DNA from: a bacterium
GTDB taxonomy: Bacteria; SZUA-79; Acidulodesulfobacterales; Acidulodesulfobacteraceae
Reading direction: 5' to 3'
DNA: 64,000 nucleotides
Assembly: GCA_021809845.1 (NCBI GenBank)
Contig: JAJZJW010000006.1
Coordinates: 1 to 64,000 of the forward strand
Below, in pieces: positions 8,021 through 16,780 of the stretch (position 1 is its first letter; every line of letters starts with the position of its first letter). Made by a program: the position numbers and the translations under genes. The notes under the pieces were generated by a model. That model was not told the DNA's origin. It saw nothing but the letters and a program-made list of their open reading frames with translations, and did no database searches.

Positions 8021-8911
8021 TTAATGAACGGGGTGTCCGCCAAACTGATGCCTTAGCGCTGCAAGGACTCTGTTTGCGAAAGAATTTTCCTGTCTGGATC
8101 TGAATCTTGCAAACACCGATTCCGCAAGCACAGGAGCAGGAACGGCATTATCTATAGCTTCTTTTAATGTCCATCTTCCCTCGCCTGAATCATCAACGGT
8201 AGGACCGAGATTTTTAAGCTCGGGGTCTAATTTAAATGCATTATTAGCTAACTCCAAAAGCCACGACCTGACAACCGACCCATGCATCCATAGTTCAGTA
8301 ACTTCGGTCAGATTTACATTAAAATCGCTTGTTTTTAAAATTTCAAAACCTTCGGCATATGATTCCATCATTCCGTATTCTATAGCATTATGAACCATCT
8401 TAACGTAGTGTCCCGCACCTGATTTTCCGGTATAAAGATAGCCTTTTTCAGGCGCTAAAGTTTTAAATATAGGTTCGCAATATTCAAAAATTTCTTTTTC
8501 GCCGCCTACCATAGAACAGTAACCTTCTTTAAGCCCCCATATTCCCCCGCTCGTCCCGGCATCAAGAAAATTAATACCTTTTTCTTTAAGTAAATCATGT
8601 CTTTTTATAGAATCTTTATAATATGAGTTGCCCCCGTCAATTACTATGTCGCCTTTTTCAACATACTTCGAGACTTCTTCGAGCATTAAATCCGTAGTAT
8701 CACCTGCAGGCACCATAAGCCAGACAATCCTGGGAGCTGATAATTTTGAAACTAATTCTTCTATAGAATCTGACCCGATAGCACCTTTATTTTTAACAGG
8801 TTCTTCTTTAGACCTTGTTCTATTAAATACAACTACTTTATGCCCGCCTTCTAAAAGTCTGAATACCATATTAATACCCATTTTTCCTAAACCTACCATA
8901 CCTAGTTCCAT
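8021..8911 (-). CDS. gnd: 6-phosphogluconate dehydrogenase, short (GntZ/YqeC-like) type
   Basis: A 296-residue short-form enzyme that oxidatively decarboxylates 6-phosphogluconate to ribulose-5-P. Visible: Rossmann motif GLGKMG at 7-12, DGGNSYYKD near 92-100, the substrate loop AGTSGGIWGL, and GAGHYVKMVHN with the likely catalytic Lys171 and Asn175. The short form is often NAD-dependent. I chose the ATG at 8911 because AAGGGGG (8920-8926) lies 8 bases upstream; the in-frame GTG at 8920 overlaps that site. It belongs functionally with zwf although the cyclase-family gene intervenes. Confidence 0.93.
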   Translation of the reverse strand: MELGMVGLGKMGINMVFRLLEGGHKVVVFNRTRSKEEPVKNKGAIGSDSIEELVSKLSAPRIVWLMVPAGDTTDLMLEEVSKYVEKGDIVIDGGNSYYKDSIKRHDLLKEKGINFLDAGTSGGIWGLKEGYCSMVGGEKEIFEYCEPIFKTLAPEKGYLYTGKSGAGHYVKMVHNAIEYGMMESYAEGFEILKTSDFNVNLTEVTELWMHGSVVRSWLLELANNAFKLDPELKNLGPTVDDSGEGRWTLKEAIDNAVPAPVLAESVFARFRSRQENSFANRVLAALRHQFGGHPVH

Positions 8912-8987
8912 ATTTGGCACCCCCTTATTCTATGTTATGTTTTTTATTTTTATTGATTTGCTTACTTATTATTAATTGGACGTTTAG

Positions 8988-9797
8988 TTATTTAACGCCT
9001 GAATTAATGGTACTGTGTGCATCATTAGACGAATTACCCGAACCGAAACTTCTTCCTACCTCTCGTATAATATCTAAAGGGATAGGCATTATCATTGTAG
9101 TATTATTTGTGGAAGAGATTTCATTTAGCGTCTGCAAATATCTTAACTGCAGTGCCATCGGATTTTCCGCTATGATTTTAGCAGCGTCGCTTAACCTTTG
9201 AGCCGCCTGAAATTCTCCGTCGGCATTGATTATTTTTGCTCTTCTGTCTCTTTCGGCCTCCGCCTGTCTCGCCATGGCTCTTTGCATATCTTGAGGCATA
9301 TCGATTTGTTTTAGTTCTACTATAGTAATTTTAATTCCCCATGGTCCTGTATGTTTATCCAATATATCCTGCATTTCTGCATTTATCTTTTCCCGTTCTG
9401 CCAAAAGTTTATCAAGTTCGGCTTCGCCGCAGATGCTTCTTAACGTGGTTTGAGCAAGCTGAGAAATAGCATTGTAATAATCGGCTACCTGCACTACTGC
9501 ATTAAGCGGGTCAACTATTTTAAAATAAACTACTGCCGATATCTTTAGCGTAACGTTGTCTTTTGTTATTACGTCCTGGGAAGGAACCTCAAAGGTAAGT
9601 ATCCTTAAAGTGACCCTAACCATTCTGTCTATTATCGGCCATAATAAGATTATTCCCGGACCTTTGACAGCTACCGCTCTGCCAAGTCTAAATATGACCG
9701 CCCTGTCATATTCTGTTATGATTCTCACAGCATACAAAACAATCATAATTGCAACAATTATGATTACAGATATAAATAAAACTCCGAAACCTTGCAT
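8988..9797 (-). CDS. Slipin / SPFH-Band 7 membrane protein
   Basis: A 269-residue stomatin-like protein with an N-terminal membrane anchor (about 5-27) followed by the SPFH domain. Typical strings: [39 protein letters not shown] and the helical [17 protein letters not shown] segment. Slipins form oligomeric membrane scaffolds and are typically paired with an NfeD protease or OB-fold protein, as here: the nfeD-like gene ends 118 bp upstream on the same strand. GGAGG lies 5 bases before the ATG. Cellular role is inferred as membrane organisation or quality control. Confidence 0.93.
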   Translation of the reverse strand: MQGFGVLFISVIIIVAIMIVLYAVRIITEYDRAVIFRLGRAVAVKGPGIILLWPIIDRMVRVTLRILTFEVPSQDVITKDNVTLKISAVVYFKIVDPLNAVVQVADYYNAISQLAQTTLRSICGEAELDKLLAEREKINAEMQDILDKHTGPWGIKITIVELKQIDMPQDMQRAMARQAEAERDRRAKIINADGEFQAAQRLSDAAKIIAENPMALQLRYLQTLNEISSTNNTTMIMPIPLDIIREVGRSFGSGNSSNDAHSTINSGVK

Positions 9798-9915
9798 AAA
9801 TCCTCCAGATTTAATAAGAACTCACATATTTGAGATATACATAAAAGTTTGAAATGTACACAAATATACATAAAAGATAAGCCTGCATAATAGGTATATG
9901 TATACGAAAATATTT

Positions 9916-10386
9916 TTAGCTAAAAGGTTTTACCTTCAATTTTAAGGAATCTTTTACAGAAATAGATGATGAATGAGGTGATTCAAGCACAATTACTTTT
10001 TGACCTTTAGCGATAGCAACATCTGCATAAGCAGTCCATATCTCGCCGTTTAAATCAACCTGCCCGAAACCGCCGGCAGGAATATCCTTTGTAACAAATG
10101 CAGCAGCGCCCACAACACTATCTATTGATGATTTGACCTTTGTTTTATTCGCTTTATATCCCAAGATTATAAATATGACTATGAAAATAAATAATGCAAC
10201 ATAAGCAGGTAAAATAATCTCTACAAAAAAAATTGGAAACATTGGCGAAAATGTAAAAATAATAACTGAAGCTATAACGAATAAAATAGCGCTGAGCGAG
10301 GTTAAAACGCCAAACGAGAATATAAAAAAGTCCGACATTATGAGTGCAAATGCAAATATTACAAGAATGTAGGCTGCCATTATCAT
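9916..10386 (-). CDS. nfeD: NfeD-family membrane protein (short form)
   Basis: A 156-residue protein with several N-terminal hydrophobic helices (about 5-75) and a C-terminal beta-rich OB-fold (about 88-150) with the signature GAAFVTKDIPAGGFGQVDLNG split by VGEIWTA-like residues. The N-terminal ClpP-like protease domain of long NfeD proteins is absent, so this is the short NfeD1b type. These partner slipins, matching the gene downstream. An alternative ATG is two codons in (10380); neither has a clear Shine-Dalgarno. Confidence 0.85.
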   Translation of the reverse strand: MIMAAYILVIFAFALIMSDFFIFSFGVLTSLSAILFVIASVIIFTFSPMFPIFFVEIILPAYVALFIFIVIFIILGYKANKTKVKSSIDSVVGAAAFVTKDIPAGGFGQVDLNGEIWTAYADVAIAKGQKVIVLESPHSSSISVKDSLKLKVKPFS

Positions 10387-10536
10387 GATTTTATCTGTTG
10401 TTATTTTTAATGTTAATTTAATAAATCATGCGCTCCAAAAAAACATATAAAAATCAAATATACCCCTATTCGTCTGTAGGTACACCTGAATCAAATTTTG
10501 CAAGAAATAAATAATAATAAAAATCTCTTATATATG

Positions 10537-11319
10537 TTACGAGAGCATGCTGCGTATCAATTTCATATCTTCCCAGACATCTTTTTTTGCAGACGGATTT
10601 CTAAGCAGATAAGAGGGATGATAAGTAGGTACAACTTTTATACTTTTATAGTTATAAATTTTACCTCTGTGAACGCCCATTTTTTCAAATTCAATACTTT
10701 CTCCGTCGACAGAATTGCTAATTTCATTAAAAATAAACATAGATGAAAATTTTCCCAAGGTGCATATAATTTTAGGCTTTATTATATCAATCTGTTCCCT
10801 TAAAAATGAACTGCAGCTTTCGATTTCGCTCTGCTCAGGATTTCTATTGCCAGGAGGTCTGCATTTTATTATATTTGCAATGTAAACGTACTCCCGTTTA
10901 AGATTAATAGATTCAATAATTTTGGTTAATAATTGACCGGCTCTTCCTACAAAAGGTCTTCCTGTTTCATCTTCTTCTGCTCCAGGTGCTTCTCCTATAA
11001 ACATTAAATCTGAATCGGAACTGCCCTCGCCGAACACTATTAAATTTCTTTTTTTAGCTAACCCGCATTTTATACAATTATTTATTTGAACATCTCTGAG
11101 TTTTTTTAGCGCTTTATCTTTTTCTGAATTTTCCACGCTTTTAAACAGCGGCGGGAGCGAAACATCCCGCAGAGCTCCGGCTGCACGTTGCCGCGCTGCG
11201 ACTGCGGACTCCGCATGCTTTTCCTCACCGGCTTTGTCGCTGTAAAACTCATTTATTGCCGTATTAAATGCGAAACTGTCTTTATATTGTGCTACCGATT
11301 TTTTAAGCTTTCTGCTCAT
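10537..11319 (-). CDS. Uracil-DNA glycosylase, family 4 (Fe-S)
   Basis: A 260-residue enzyme removing uracil from deaminated DNA. Family-4 features: four cysteines for a [4Fe-4S] cluster (C82, C85, C153, C169), active-site GEAPGAEED at 109-117, RPFVGRAGQLL, and the C-terminal HPSYLLRNP beginning near H234. An N-terminal extension of about 75 residues precedes the catalytic domain. Part of its linker is encoded by strikingly GC-rich DNA (11163-11218, 40 of 56 bases G or C) in an otherwise AT-rich gene. Neighbours are unrelated. Confidence 0.93.
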   Translation of the reverse strand: MSRKLKKSVAQYKDSFAFNTAINEFYSDKAGEEKHAESAVAARQRAAGALRDVSLPPLFKSVENSEKDKALKKLRDVQINNCIKCGLAKKRNLIVFGEGSSDSDLMFIGEAPGAEEDETGRPFVGRAGQLLTKIIESINLKREYVYIANIIKCRPPGNRNPEQSEIESCSSFLREQIDIIKPKIICTLGKFSSMFIFNEISNSVDGESIEFEKMGVHRGKIYNYKSIKVVPTYHPSYLLRNPSAKKDVWEDMKLIRSMLS

Positions 11320-11433
11320 ATTTTATAATCATTATCTTATATTTCTGGTATGTTATGTATGTTATGGTGTATATAATTTTATTAATATATCTGCATTTTA
11401 TTACTATTACAACAATAATGATATTTTGTGACG

Positions 11434-12051
11434 TTATAAATTAAGTCCGATGTTAAAAGCTTTCAAATTATCCTCAGCTTTTGAACCTTTTAGAAGTATA
11501 TTTTCTATTACGTTTTTGGATACGGGTATATTTGTTTTCGCAAATAAAACCCCGAGGGAAATAACATTGCAGGATATTATAGAACCAAAATTTTCTAAAG
11601 ATAACTTATTAAAATCATAATAAAAAACTCTGTTCGTTATGCCGTAAAGACTCTCTAATATATCGTCTAACTCAGGATATTTATCTTTTCCCATTCGCAC
11701 ACTTATAGGAATATGCGTATTTGTATTGAAAATAATGACGGAATTTTTGTTAATATAAGAAACAGCCCTTAACGTCTCTAGCGGTTCCAATGAAATAAGA
11801 GCATCGGCGTCACCTGAAGCTATCATAGGAGAGTGCATATTTTTTCTTGAATTTTGCAGCTCTGCAATGGAGTCATAAAAAATATATTTGACAAATGCTT
11901 CCACGTAACCCTCTCTTTGCGCTCCGCCTCTTCTTTCTGAACCTGAAACATCCTGCATAACGGAATCAAGAACAGCATTTTTTAGTATAGTGCCGGCGGT
12001 TATAATCCCTTGCCCGCCAAGACCTGTAATAGCTATATTAAACTTTTTCAT
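11434..12051 (-). CDS. iorB: Indolepyruvate:ferredoxin oxidoreductase beta subunit
   Basis: A 205-residue gamma/beta-type subunit of the 2-oxoacid:ferredoxin oxidoreductase family. Visible: GLGGQGI at 10-16 near the N-terminus, SGSERRGGAQREGYVEAF, and a central GDADALISLEPLETLRA. With IorA it oxidatively decarboxylates arylpyruvates from aromatic amino-acid transamination to aryl-acyl-CoA while reducing ferredoxin, and can run in reverse for synthesis. It lies 89 bp downstream of iorA. Confidence 0.9.
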   Translation of the reverse strand: MKKFNIAITGLGGQGIITAGTILKNAVLDSVMQDVSGSERRGGAQREGYVEAFVKYIFYDSIAELQNSRKNMHSPMIASGDADALISLEPLETLRAVSYINKNSVIIFNTNTHIPISVRMGKDKYPELDDILESLYGITNRVFYYDFNKLSLENFGSIISCNVISLGVLFAKTNIPVSKNVIENILLKGSKAEDNLKAFNIGLNL

Positions 12052-12140
12052 TATTATATTTATTATTTATTATTATAACTTATTTTATACATAATGTATA
12101 TTATATCCTATAATTATAGATATTTTTACTTCGTTTTATT

Positions 12141-14159
12141 TTATTTATTATTAAGAAAGCATAATTGTGATTCAGAATTTATTGATGGATGTAAATTGAA
12201 TTCCACTTTCCTTATAGCGCTGTTAGGGCACACCTCATAACACACACCGCATTTAACGCATGAAACAGGGTCTATAAAATAATATTCTTTGCCATTATTA
12301 ATACCATTTTCCTTTGCAGACTGAATTGCGGGGCATGCCAATTCAACAAAGCATTCATCGCACTTAACGCAACGTTCTTTTTGTAATTCATATATAATTT
12401 CAGGATTATTTTCTAATTTAAATTTAATATTTTTTATTTTTTTTCTTCTTTCTTCCTGCAAAATACATTCACGCTTAGCAATTATTACCCTGAGCCCTTT
12501 TTCTTTCAGAGCTTCTTTTATAATAACGCTGAATCTTTTTACACTGTTGGGGTCAAGTGTTTTAATATATGAAACGCCAAGCGATTTAAGCAAATCTTTT
12601 AAATTAACAGAATTAGGAATGGGAGTTCCATCGATTTCCGTTTTGGTTGAGGGTGTTTTCTGATGCCCTGTCATTGCGGTCCAACTGTTATCAAGAATAA
12701 TATATAAAATATTTGAATTGTTTTGAATTGCATTCATAAGAACGGGTATTCCGGAATGATAAAAGGTGGAGTCTCCGACTAATGCTATTATTTTTTTGCT
12801 CTTGTCAGCTATGCTGATTGCCTGACCTATGCTTAATCCTGAATTCATGCAGGTAAGCCAATCCATGGCATTATACGGCGGCAATAATCCGAGAGTATAA
12901 CATCCTATATCGCCTGCTATAATAACATCTCTGTCTTTAGAGTCGGTGTTTGAATATCCAGATGCTTTTAAAATTGAATAGATGGTAGCGCGATGAGGAC
13001 ATCCTACGCAAAAAGTTCCCATCCTCTGCGGAATTTTATCAGAAAGAATTTCCGACTTATTAATTGCTGCGCTGAAATGCTCGGGAACAGCTTTTCTTAA
13101 AAAACCTGCCACGCCCTTAATAACATCGTCTATGGTTAGTTCTCCATAGGCTTTAAATATATTTTTACCGTGGATTTTTCCATGATAGCCTATTTCAAAA
13201 GCTATTTTTTTAATTTGAAATTCTAAAAAACCTTCCGCTTCTTCAACAATAACAACTTCGTCTACGTTATCTAAAAATTTACCTATAAGTTCTTCTGACA
13301 AAGGAAAAGTAATCCCCAACTTTAAAATTTTATAATCATCTGCATTAATAAAATTCAACGCCTCTACCAAATGGGAGTATATAACCCCCGATGAAACAAA
13401 GCCTATTCTGGAACTTTTTATTGAACTAATTTGCGCATCTATAATCATATTTAACTCAGAATTATAGACATATTTTTTAAGGAGTTCGTTACGTTTAAGA
13501 TATTTTTTATGATTCTTAACGGCAAGATTAAAAAGATTAAGATAGTTTTCCGGATCTCTTTTAAAATTTCCCGATATTAAATCTCTGTTCAAACAATCGC
13601 CAAAATGCAATATACCTGCATTATGGCACAACCTCGAAGGAGCCATTAGTACAATTCCGAAAGAAAATTGTTCCGAAATATCAAAAGCTTTTTTTGTAAA
13701 ATCTTTAGCTTCCTGTATATTTGAAGGCTCTATAATAGGCATGTACGTATGCAGACTATACCACCTGTCGTCCTGCTCATTAGAACTGCTGGGAGCGCCA
13801 GGGTCTGAACCTATAGCAAGAACAAGTCCTGCTTTAACCCCTGTATATGCCAAAAAGTGCGCCGGTTCGCTGGCAACATTTAACCCAACATTCTTCATTG
13901 CGCACAAAGACCTTATGCCCGACCATGAAGCGCCTATTGCTCCGTGCAGGGAAATATGTTCATTTAAGCTGAATTCGGTATAAATATTTTTTATATTTTT
14001 TTTATTTTTGTCTAACGCAATAATAATTTCGGAGGCCGGGGTTCCAGGATACATTGATGCATAGCCTATCCCAGCTTCAAGTGCACCTCTTGCAATTGCC
14101 TCGTTCCCAAGGATTATACCCCTATCGCCATATTTTCCGTCAACGAACAAATTTGCCAT
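12141..14159 (-). CDS. iorA: Indolepyruvate:ferredoxin oxidoreductase alpha subunit
   Basis: A 672-residue ThDP enzyme with an N-terminal pyruvate-ferredoxin-reductase-like domain (GNEAIARGALEAGIGYASMYPGTPASE), a central ThDP-binding domain (GDIGCYTLG, then GDSTFYHSG...N) and a C-terminal 2[4Fe-4S] ferredoxin domain with CVKCDECFVELAC and CVKCGVCYEVCPNSAI. The first cluster lacks the regular CxxCxxCxxxC spacing, as is usual for IorA. It is separated from metF by only 8 bp, so transcription with the MetV/MetF pair is very likely. It uses ferredoxin as electron carrier, implying anaerobic metabolism. Confidence 0.94.
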   Translation of the reverse strand: MANLFVDGKYGDRGIILGNEAIARGALEAGIGYASMYPGTPASEIIIALDKNKKNIKNIYTEFSLNEHISLHGAIGASWSGIRSLCAMKNVGLNVASEPAHFLAYTGVKAGLVLAIGSDPGAPSSSNEQDDRWYSLHTYMPIIEPSNIQEAKDFTKKAFDISEQFSFGIVLMAPSRLCHNAGILHFGDCLNRDLISGNFKRDPENYLNLFNLAVKNHKKYLKRNELLKKYVYNSELNMIIDAQISSIKSSRIGFVSSGVIYSHLVEALNFINADDYKILKLGITFPLSEELIGKFLDNVDEVVIVEEAEGFLEFQIKKIAFEIGYHGKIHGKNIFKAYGELTIDDVIKGVAGFLRKAVPEHFSAAINKSEILSDKIPQRMGTFCVGCPHRATIYSILKASGYSNTDSKDRDVIIAGDIGCYTLGLLPPYNAMDWLTCMNSGLSIGQAISIADKSKKIIALVGDSTFYHSGIPVLMNAIQNNSNILYIILDNSWTAMTGHQKTPSTKTEIDGTPIPNSVNLKDLLKSLGVSYIKTLDPNSVKRFSVIIKEALKEKGLRVIIAKRECILQEERRKKIKNIKFKLENNPEIIYELQKERCVKCDECFVELACPAIQSAKENGINNGKEYYFIDPVSCVKCGVCYEVCPNSAIRKVEFNLHPSINSESQLCFLNNK

Positions 14160-14167
14160 ATATAATT

Positions 14168-14950
14168 TTATTGCAACTTTTTTAATATGTTTATTTTTGG
14201 GCTTATAATTTTTATAATTAATCCGTCTGCTTTAAGATTTAAGGTTTTGGCATAAGCTTCATCCAATGAATTAAAGGTTTTTCCTATTTCTAGTTCATTA
14301 ATATGTATAAAAACATTTTTATGTTCTTTTTTAATATATTCAATTGCACATACATTATCTGTAAAAGAATTAATTATAAAATTATCTGCGCCAACTGATA
14401 TAAGTTTTTTTATTTTTACCATATCAGCAGGGGTTGATGCGGCTATCTTAACACCAAGATTAAAATTTCCGATATTATAGGCAGCATCTTCGCTGCAAAC
14501 AACATGAACATCGTTTAATAAATCGTTATTTAAATTGTTTTCTATTAAATGATTAATTGACTTAGATTTTTTAATGATAGAACTAAATGTAACTACATCT
14601 ATATCATAAACAGGTTTGGCAGAATGAAATACCGTTTTCATAGGATGCAGTCCTTCAGATATTATAATATTTTTCAACCCGAGCTGCTCTAAGGTAATAA
14701 TATCGGAAAATAGCGCAATCCTATTTTTATCTCTCATATTAAACGAATACGTTATTGCTAAGTCAGGATTTTCATCAGAAACGAACTTGCTGAGCAAAAT
14801 TGCGTTAAAACCGAAATTTTGTTCAATAATTATATTTTTAATATTAATAACTCTATTACTGCTAAGTCCATTTAATAAGATTTTTAATTCTTTCAAAAAA
14901 TCAATATAATTTTCACTTAAAGGGGATTCTATTTCAGGTATAATATTCAT
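14168..14950 (-). CDS. metF: MetF-like methylenetetrahydrofolate reductase (divergent)
   Basis: A 260-residue TIM-barrel protein resembling the MetF catalytic subunit. The segment MRDKNRIALFSDIITLEQLGLKNIIIS followed by HPMKTVFHSAKPVYDIDVVTF matches the MTHFR core (CRDRNR...D...LG..N, AKPV.D.D). It is shorter than typical MetF (about 290). The conserved Asp of the (T/R)GD loop is not evident; the local reading is ISEGLHP. So activity or substrate may differ. Adjacent MetV (11 bp upstream) supports a Wood-Ljungdahl-type MetVF reductase making methyl-THF. Confidence 0.7.
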   Translation of the reverse strand: MNIIPEIESPLSENYIDFLKELKILLNGLSSNRVINIKNIIIEQNFGFNAILLSKFVSDENPDLAITYSFNMRDKNRIALFSDIITLEQLGLKNIIISEGLHPMKTVFHSAKPVYDIDVVTFSSIIKKSKSINHLIENNLNNDLLNDVHVVCSEDAAYNIGNFNLGVKIAASTPADMVKIKKLISVGADNFIINSFTDNVCAIEYIKKEHKNVFIHINELEIGKTFNSLDEAYAKTLNLKADGLIIKIISPKINILKKLQ

Positions 14951-14961
14951 ATAGTAAATCC

Positions 14962-15597
14962 TTAAATATTTTTTTTAGTAGTCTTTATACTATAGTCTCT
15001 TGGAGGAAAAATACGGGCTATATTTTCTTCTTCTCCAAAATTTTTCATATTTACATACGAAGTCATAAATATGCAATTTGCTTCTTCGTCAACTTCGCAT
15101 TTAATACCACCATGTCCTTCGCATGGACCATTTAGCAGTCCTTTGGGGCAAAGCGTTATTGTACATACCCCCCCTGTAAAATTTAGTCTGCATTCGTCGC
15201 ATCCTCGGCACAAAGGACTATATTCGCCTATATGCTCGGTCTTGGCTATATATTTACTATTTGTTCCGGTAATCACCTTTTTTTTGGTAAGTCCGCTTAT
15301 GGTTTGAACACCTGTTCCGCATGAAAGCACAACGATAGCTTCGGTATTTTCAAGTTTATCCTCAACAAAACGCATATCCTCTTTTAGCACTCTCATATCG
15401 CACGGCTCATCGATGGAGATGGTAAAAGTTATATTTTTACCTTCTGACTTTAATGATTGCGCCATTTCCCTAACCTGCACGGAACCGCCGGTCAAGCATA
15501 TAGACGCGCACGATGCGCAGCCGACAATACCTATATTTTGAAATTTTTCCGCGGCATTTACGAGCTCTTTAATATCTTTTTTCGTGGTCAGAAACAT
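14962..15597 (-). CDS. metV: MetV-like zinc/Fe-S subunit of methylene-THF reductase
   Basis: A 211-residue protein of the methylenetetrahydrofolate-reductase C-terminal (MetV) family. It is cysteine-rich: CASCASIC near the N-terminus (C27, C30, C34), a central VVLSCGTGVQTI, then SPLCRGCDECRLNFTGGVC with CPKGLLNGPCEGHGG. In acetogens MetV forms a complex with MetF and passes electrons to its flavin. It sits between htrA (16 bp) and metF (11 bp), so translation and transcription are probably linked. Confidence 0.82.
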   Translation of the reverse strand: MFLTTKKDIKELVNAAEKFQNIGIVGCASCASICLTGGSVQVREMAQSLKSEGKNITFTISIDEPCDMRVLKEDMRFVEDKLENTEAIVVLSCGTGVQTISGLTKKKVITGTNSKYIAKTEHIGEYSPLCRGCDECRLNFTGGVCTITLCPKGLLNGPCEGHGGIKCEVDEEANCIFMTSYVNMKNFGEEENIARIFPPRDYSIKTTKKNI

Positions 15598-15613
15598 ATT
15601 TTATTATCTCTCT

Positions 15614-16780
15614 TTAAGATGGCTGAGCGCCAAGTTTTACTTTAATGAATTTAATTTTATTATTTATATGTATTTTGAGAACTACAACCTGCCCCGGAAT
15701 GAACGAATTAATCATTCTTTCGAGGCTAGAAAAAGAATCAACCTTTTTATTGTTTATTCTTGTTATAATATCTCCGCCTAAAACATAAGCCATAGCCTTC
15801 ATCTGTATTATTCTTTTCCCTGCTCTTATGCCAGCCTTGTAAGCAGGACTCCTGGGAAAAACTTTTTCAACTAAAAGACCTTTATTTACATTTTTAATTC
15901 CGAAAAGCCTGCTGAAACTTTTCGTTACTTTTATAGCTTCTATTCCCAGCCACGGTTTTATTATCCGGCCATATTTTATTAACTCGGGTACTGCTCTTTC
16001 TGCAAGATTAATAGGTATCGCGAAACCGATATTTTGGGCTTGCCCTGCCAATTTAGCGGTATTAATACCAATGACGTGTCCCCTGTAATTAACCAATGGT
16101 CCGCCAGAATTGCCAAAATTAATTGCCGCATCCGTCTGTATGATATTTCCATAAAATCTTGCGGTAGGAAAAACTAATGACCGTTTAAGTCCGCTTATTA
16201 TGCCTGTAGTGACGGTTTGATATAAATTGTAGGGGTTTCCTATCGCCATAACCCTTTCACCGACTTTTAAGTTATTAGAGTTACCTAAAACAACATGTAT
16301 TATTTTCCTGCCTTTAGGGTTAATGTGGATAATCGCTATATCTGATGAAGGGTCAGTACCGATTATGTTAGCTTTTACATTTTTATATTTTAAAAAACTG
16401 ACGTCAATTTTGCTCGCATTTCCTATGACATGAAAATTGGTTAATATATCTCCGTTATTATTTATAAAAAACCCTGTGCCTATATCTTCTTCCGGCATTA
16501 TTGCACCGTTTTTTAATCTGGCAAATCCCAGCACCTGAATGTGCACAACGCTGGGCTGCAATTCATGGAATAGTTTTTCAACAATTGAACTGTTACTTTT
16601 ATTCACGGCGCTAAATGCATAGATGCTAGAGGCTGCAAATGCAAATATTAAGGATGCTATGGAAAAAACCGATATAATTGTTTTTATTTTAAATTTAGAT
16701 TTAGTTTTACCGCCAAATGCCTTACCGCATCTGTTATTTTTATAACCGCCGTCTGCACTATGCCGCCTCTGAAAAAACAT
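15614..16780 (-). CDS. HtrA/DegP-type serine protease with one PDZ domain
   Basis: A 388-residue periplasmic or membrane-anchored trypsin-like protease. A hydrophobic helix at about 34-55 follows a basic N-terminus (signal anchor). Catalytic triad: H117 (TNFHV), D147 (SDIAI) and S225 (GNSGGP). A single C-terminal PDZ domain (about 275-380) follows. The start at 16780 is supported by GGAGG at 16786-16790. It overlaps the stop of the upstream gene by 23 bp in another frame, implying translational coupling. HtrA proteases degrade or refold damaged envelope proteins; its place inside a redox cluster is unexplained. Confidence 0.93.
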   Translation of the reverse strand: MFFQRRHSADGGYKNNRCGKAFGGKTKSKFKIKTIISVFSIASLIFAFAASSIYAFSAVNKSNSSIVEKLFHELQPSVVHIQVLGFARLKNGAIMPEEDIGTGFFINNNGDILTNFHVIGNASKIDVSFLKYKNVKANIIGTDPSSDIAIIHINPKGRKIIHVVLGNSNNLKVGERVMAIGNPYNLYQTVTTGIISGLKRSLVFPTARFYGNIIQTDAAINFGNSGGPLVNYRGHVIGINTAKLAGQAQNIGFAIPINLAERAVPELIKYGRIIKPWLGIEAIKVTKSFSRLFGIKNVNKGLLVEKVFPRSPAYKAGIRAGKRIIQMKAMAYVLGGDIITRINNKKVDSFSSLERMINSFIPGQVVVLKIHINNKIKFIKVKLGAQPS

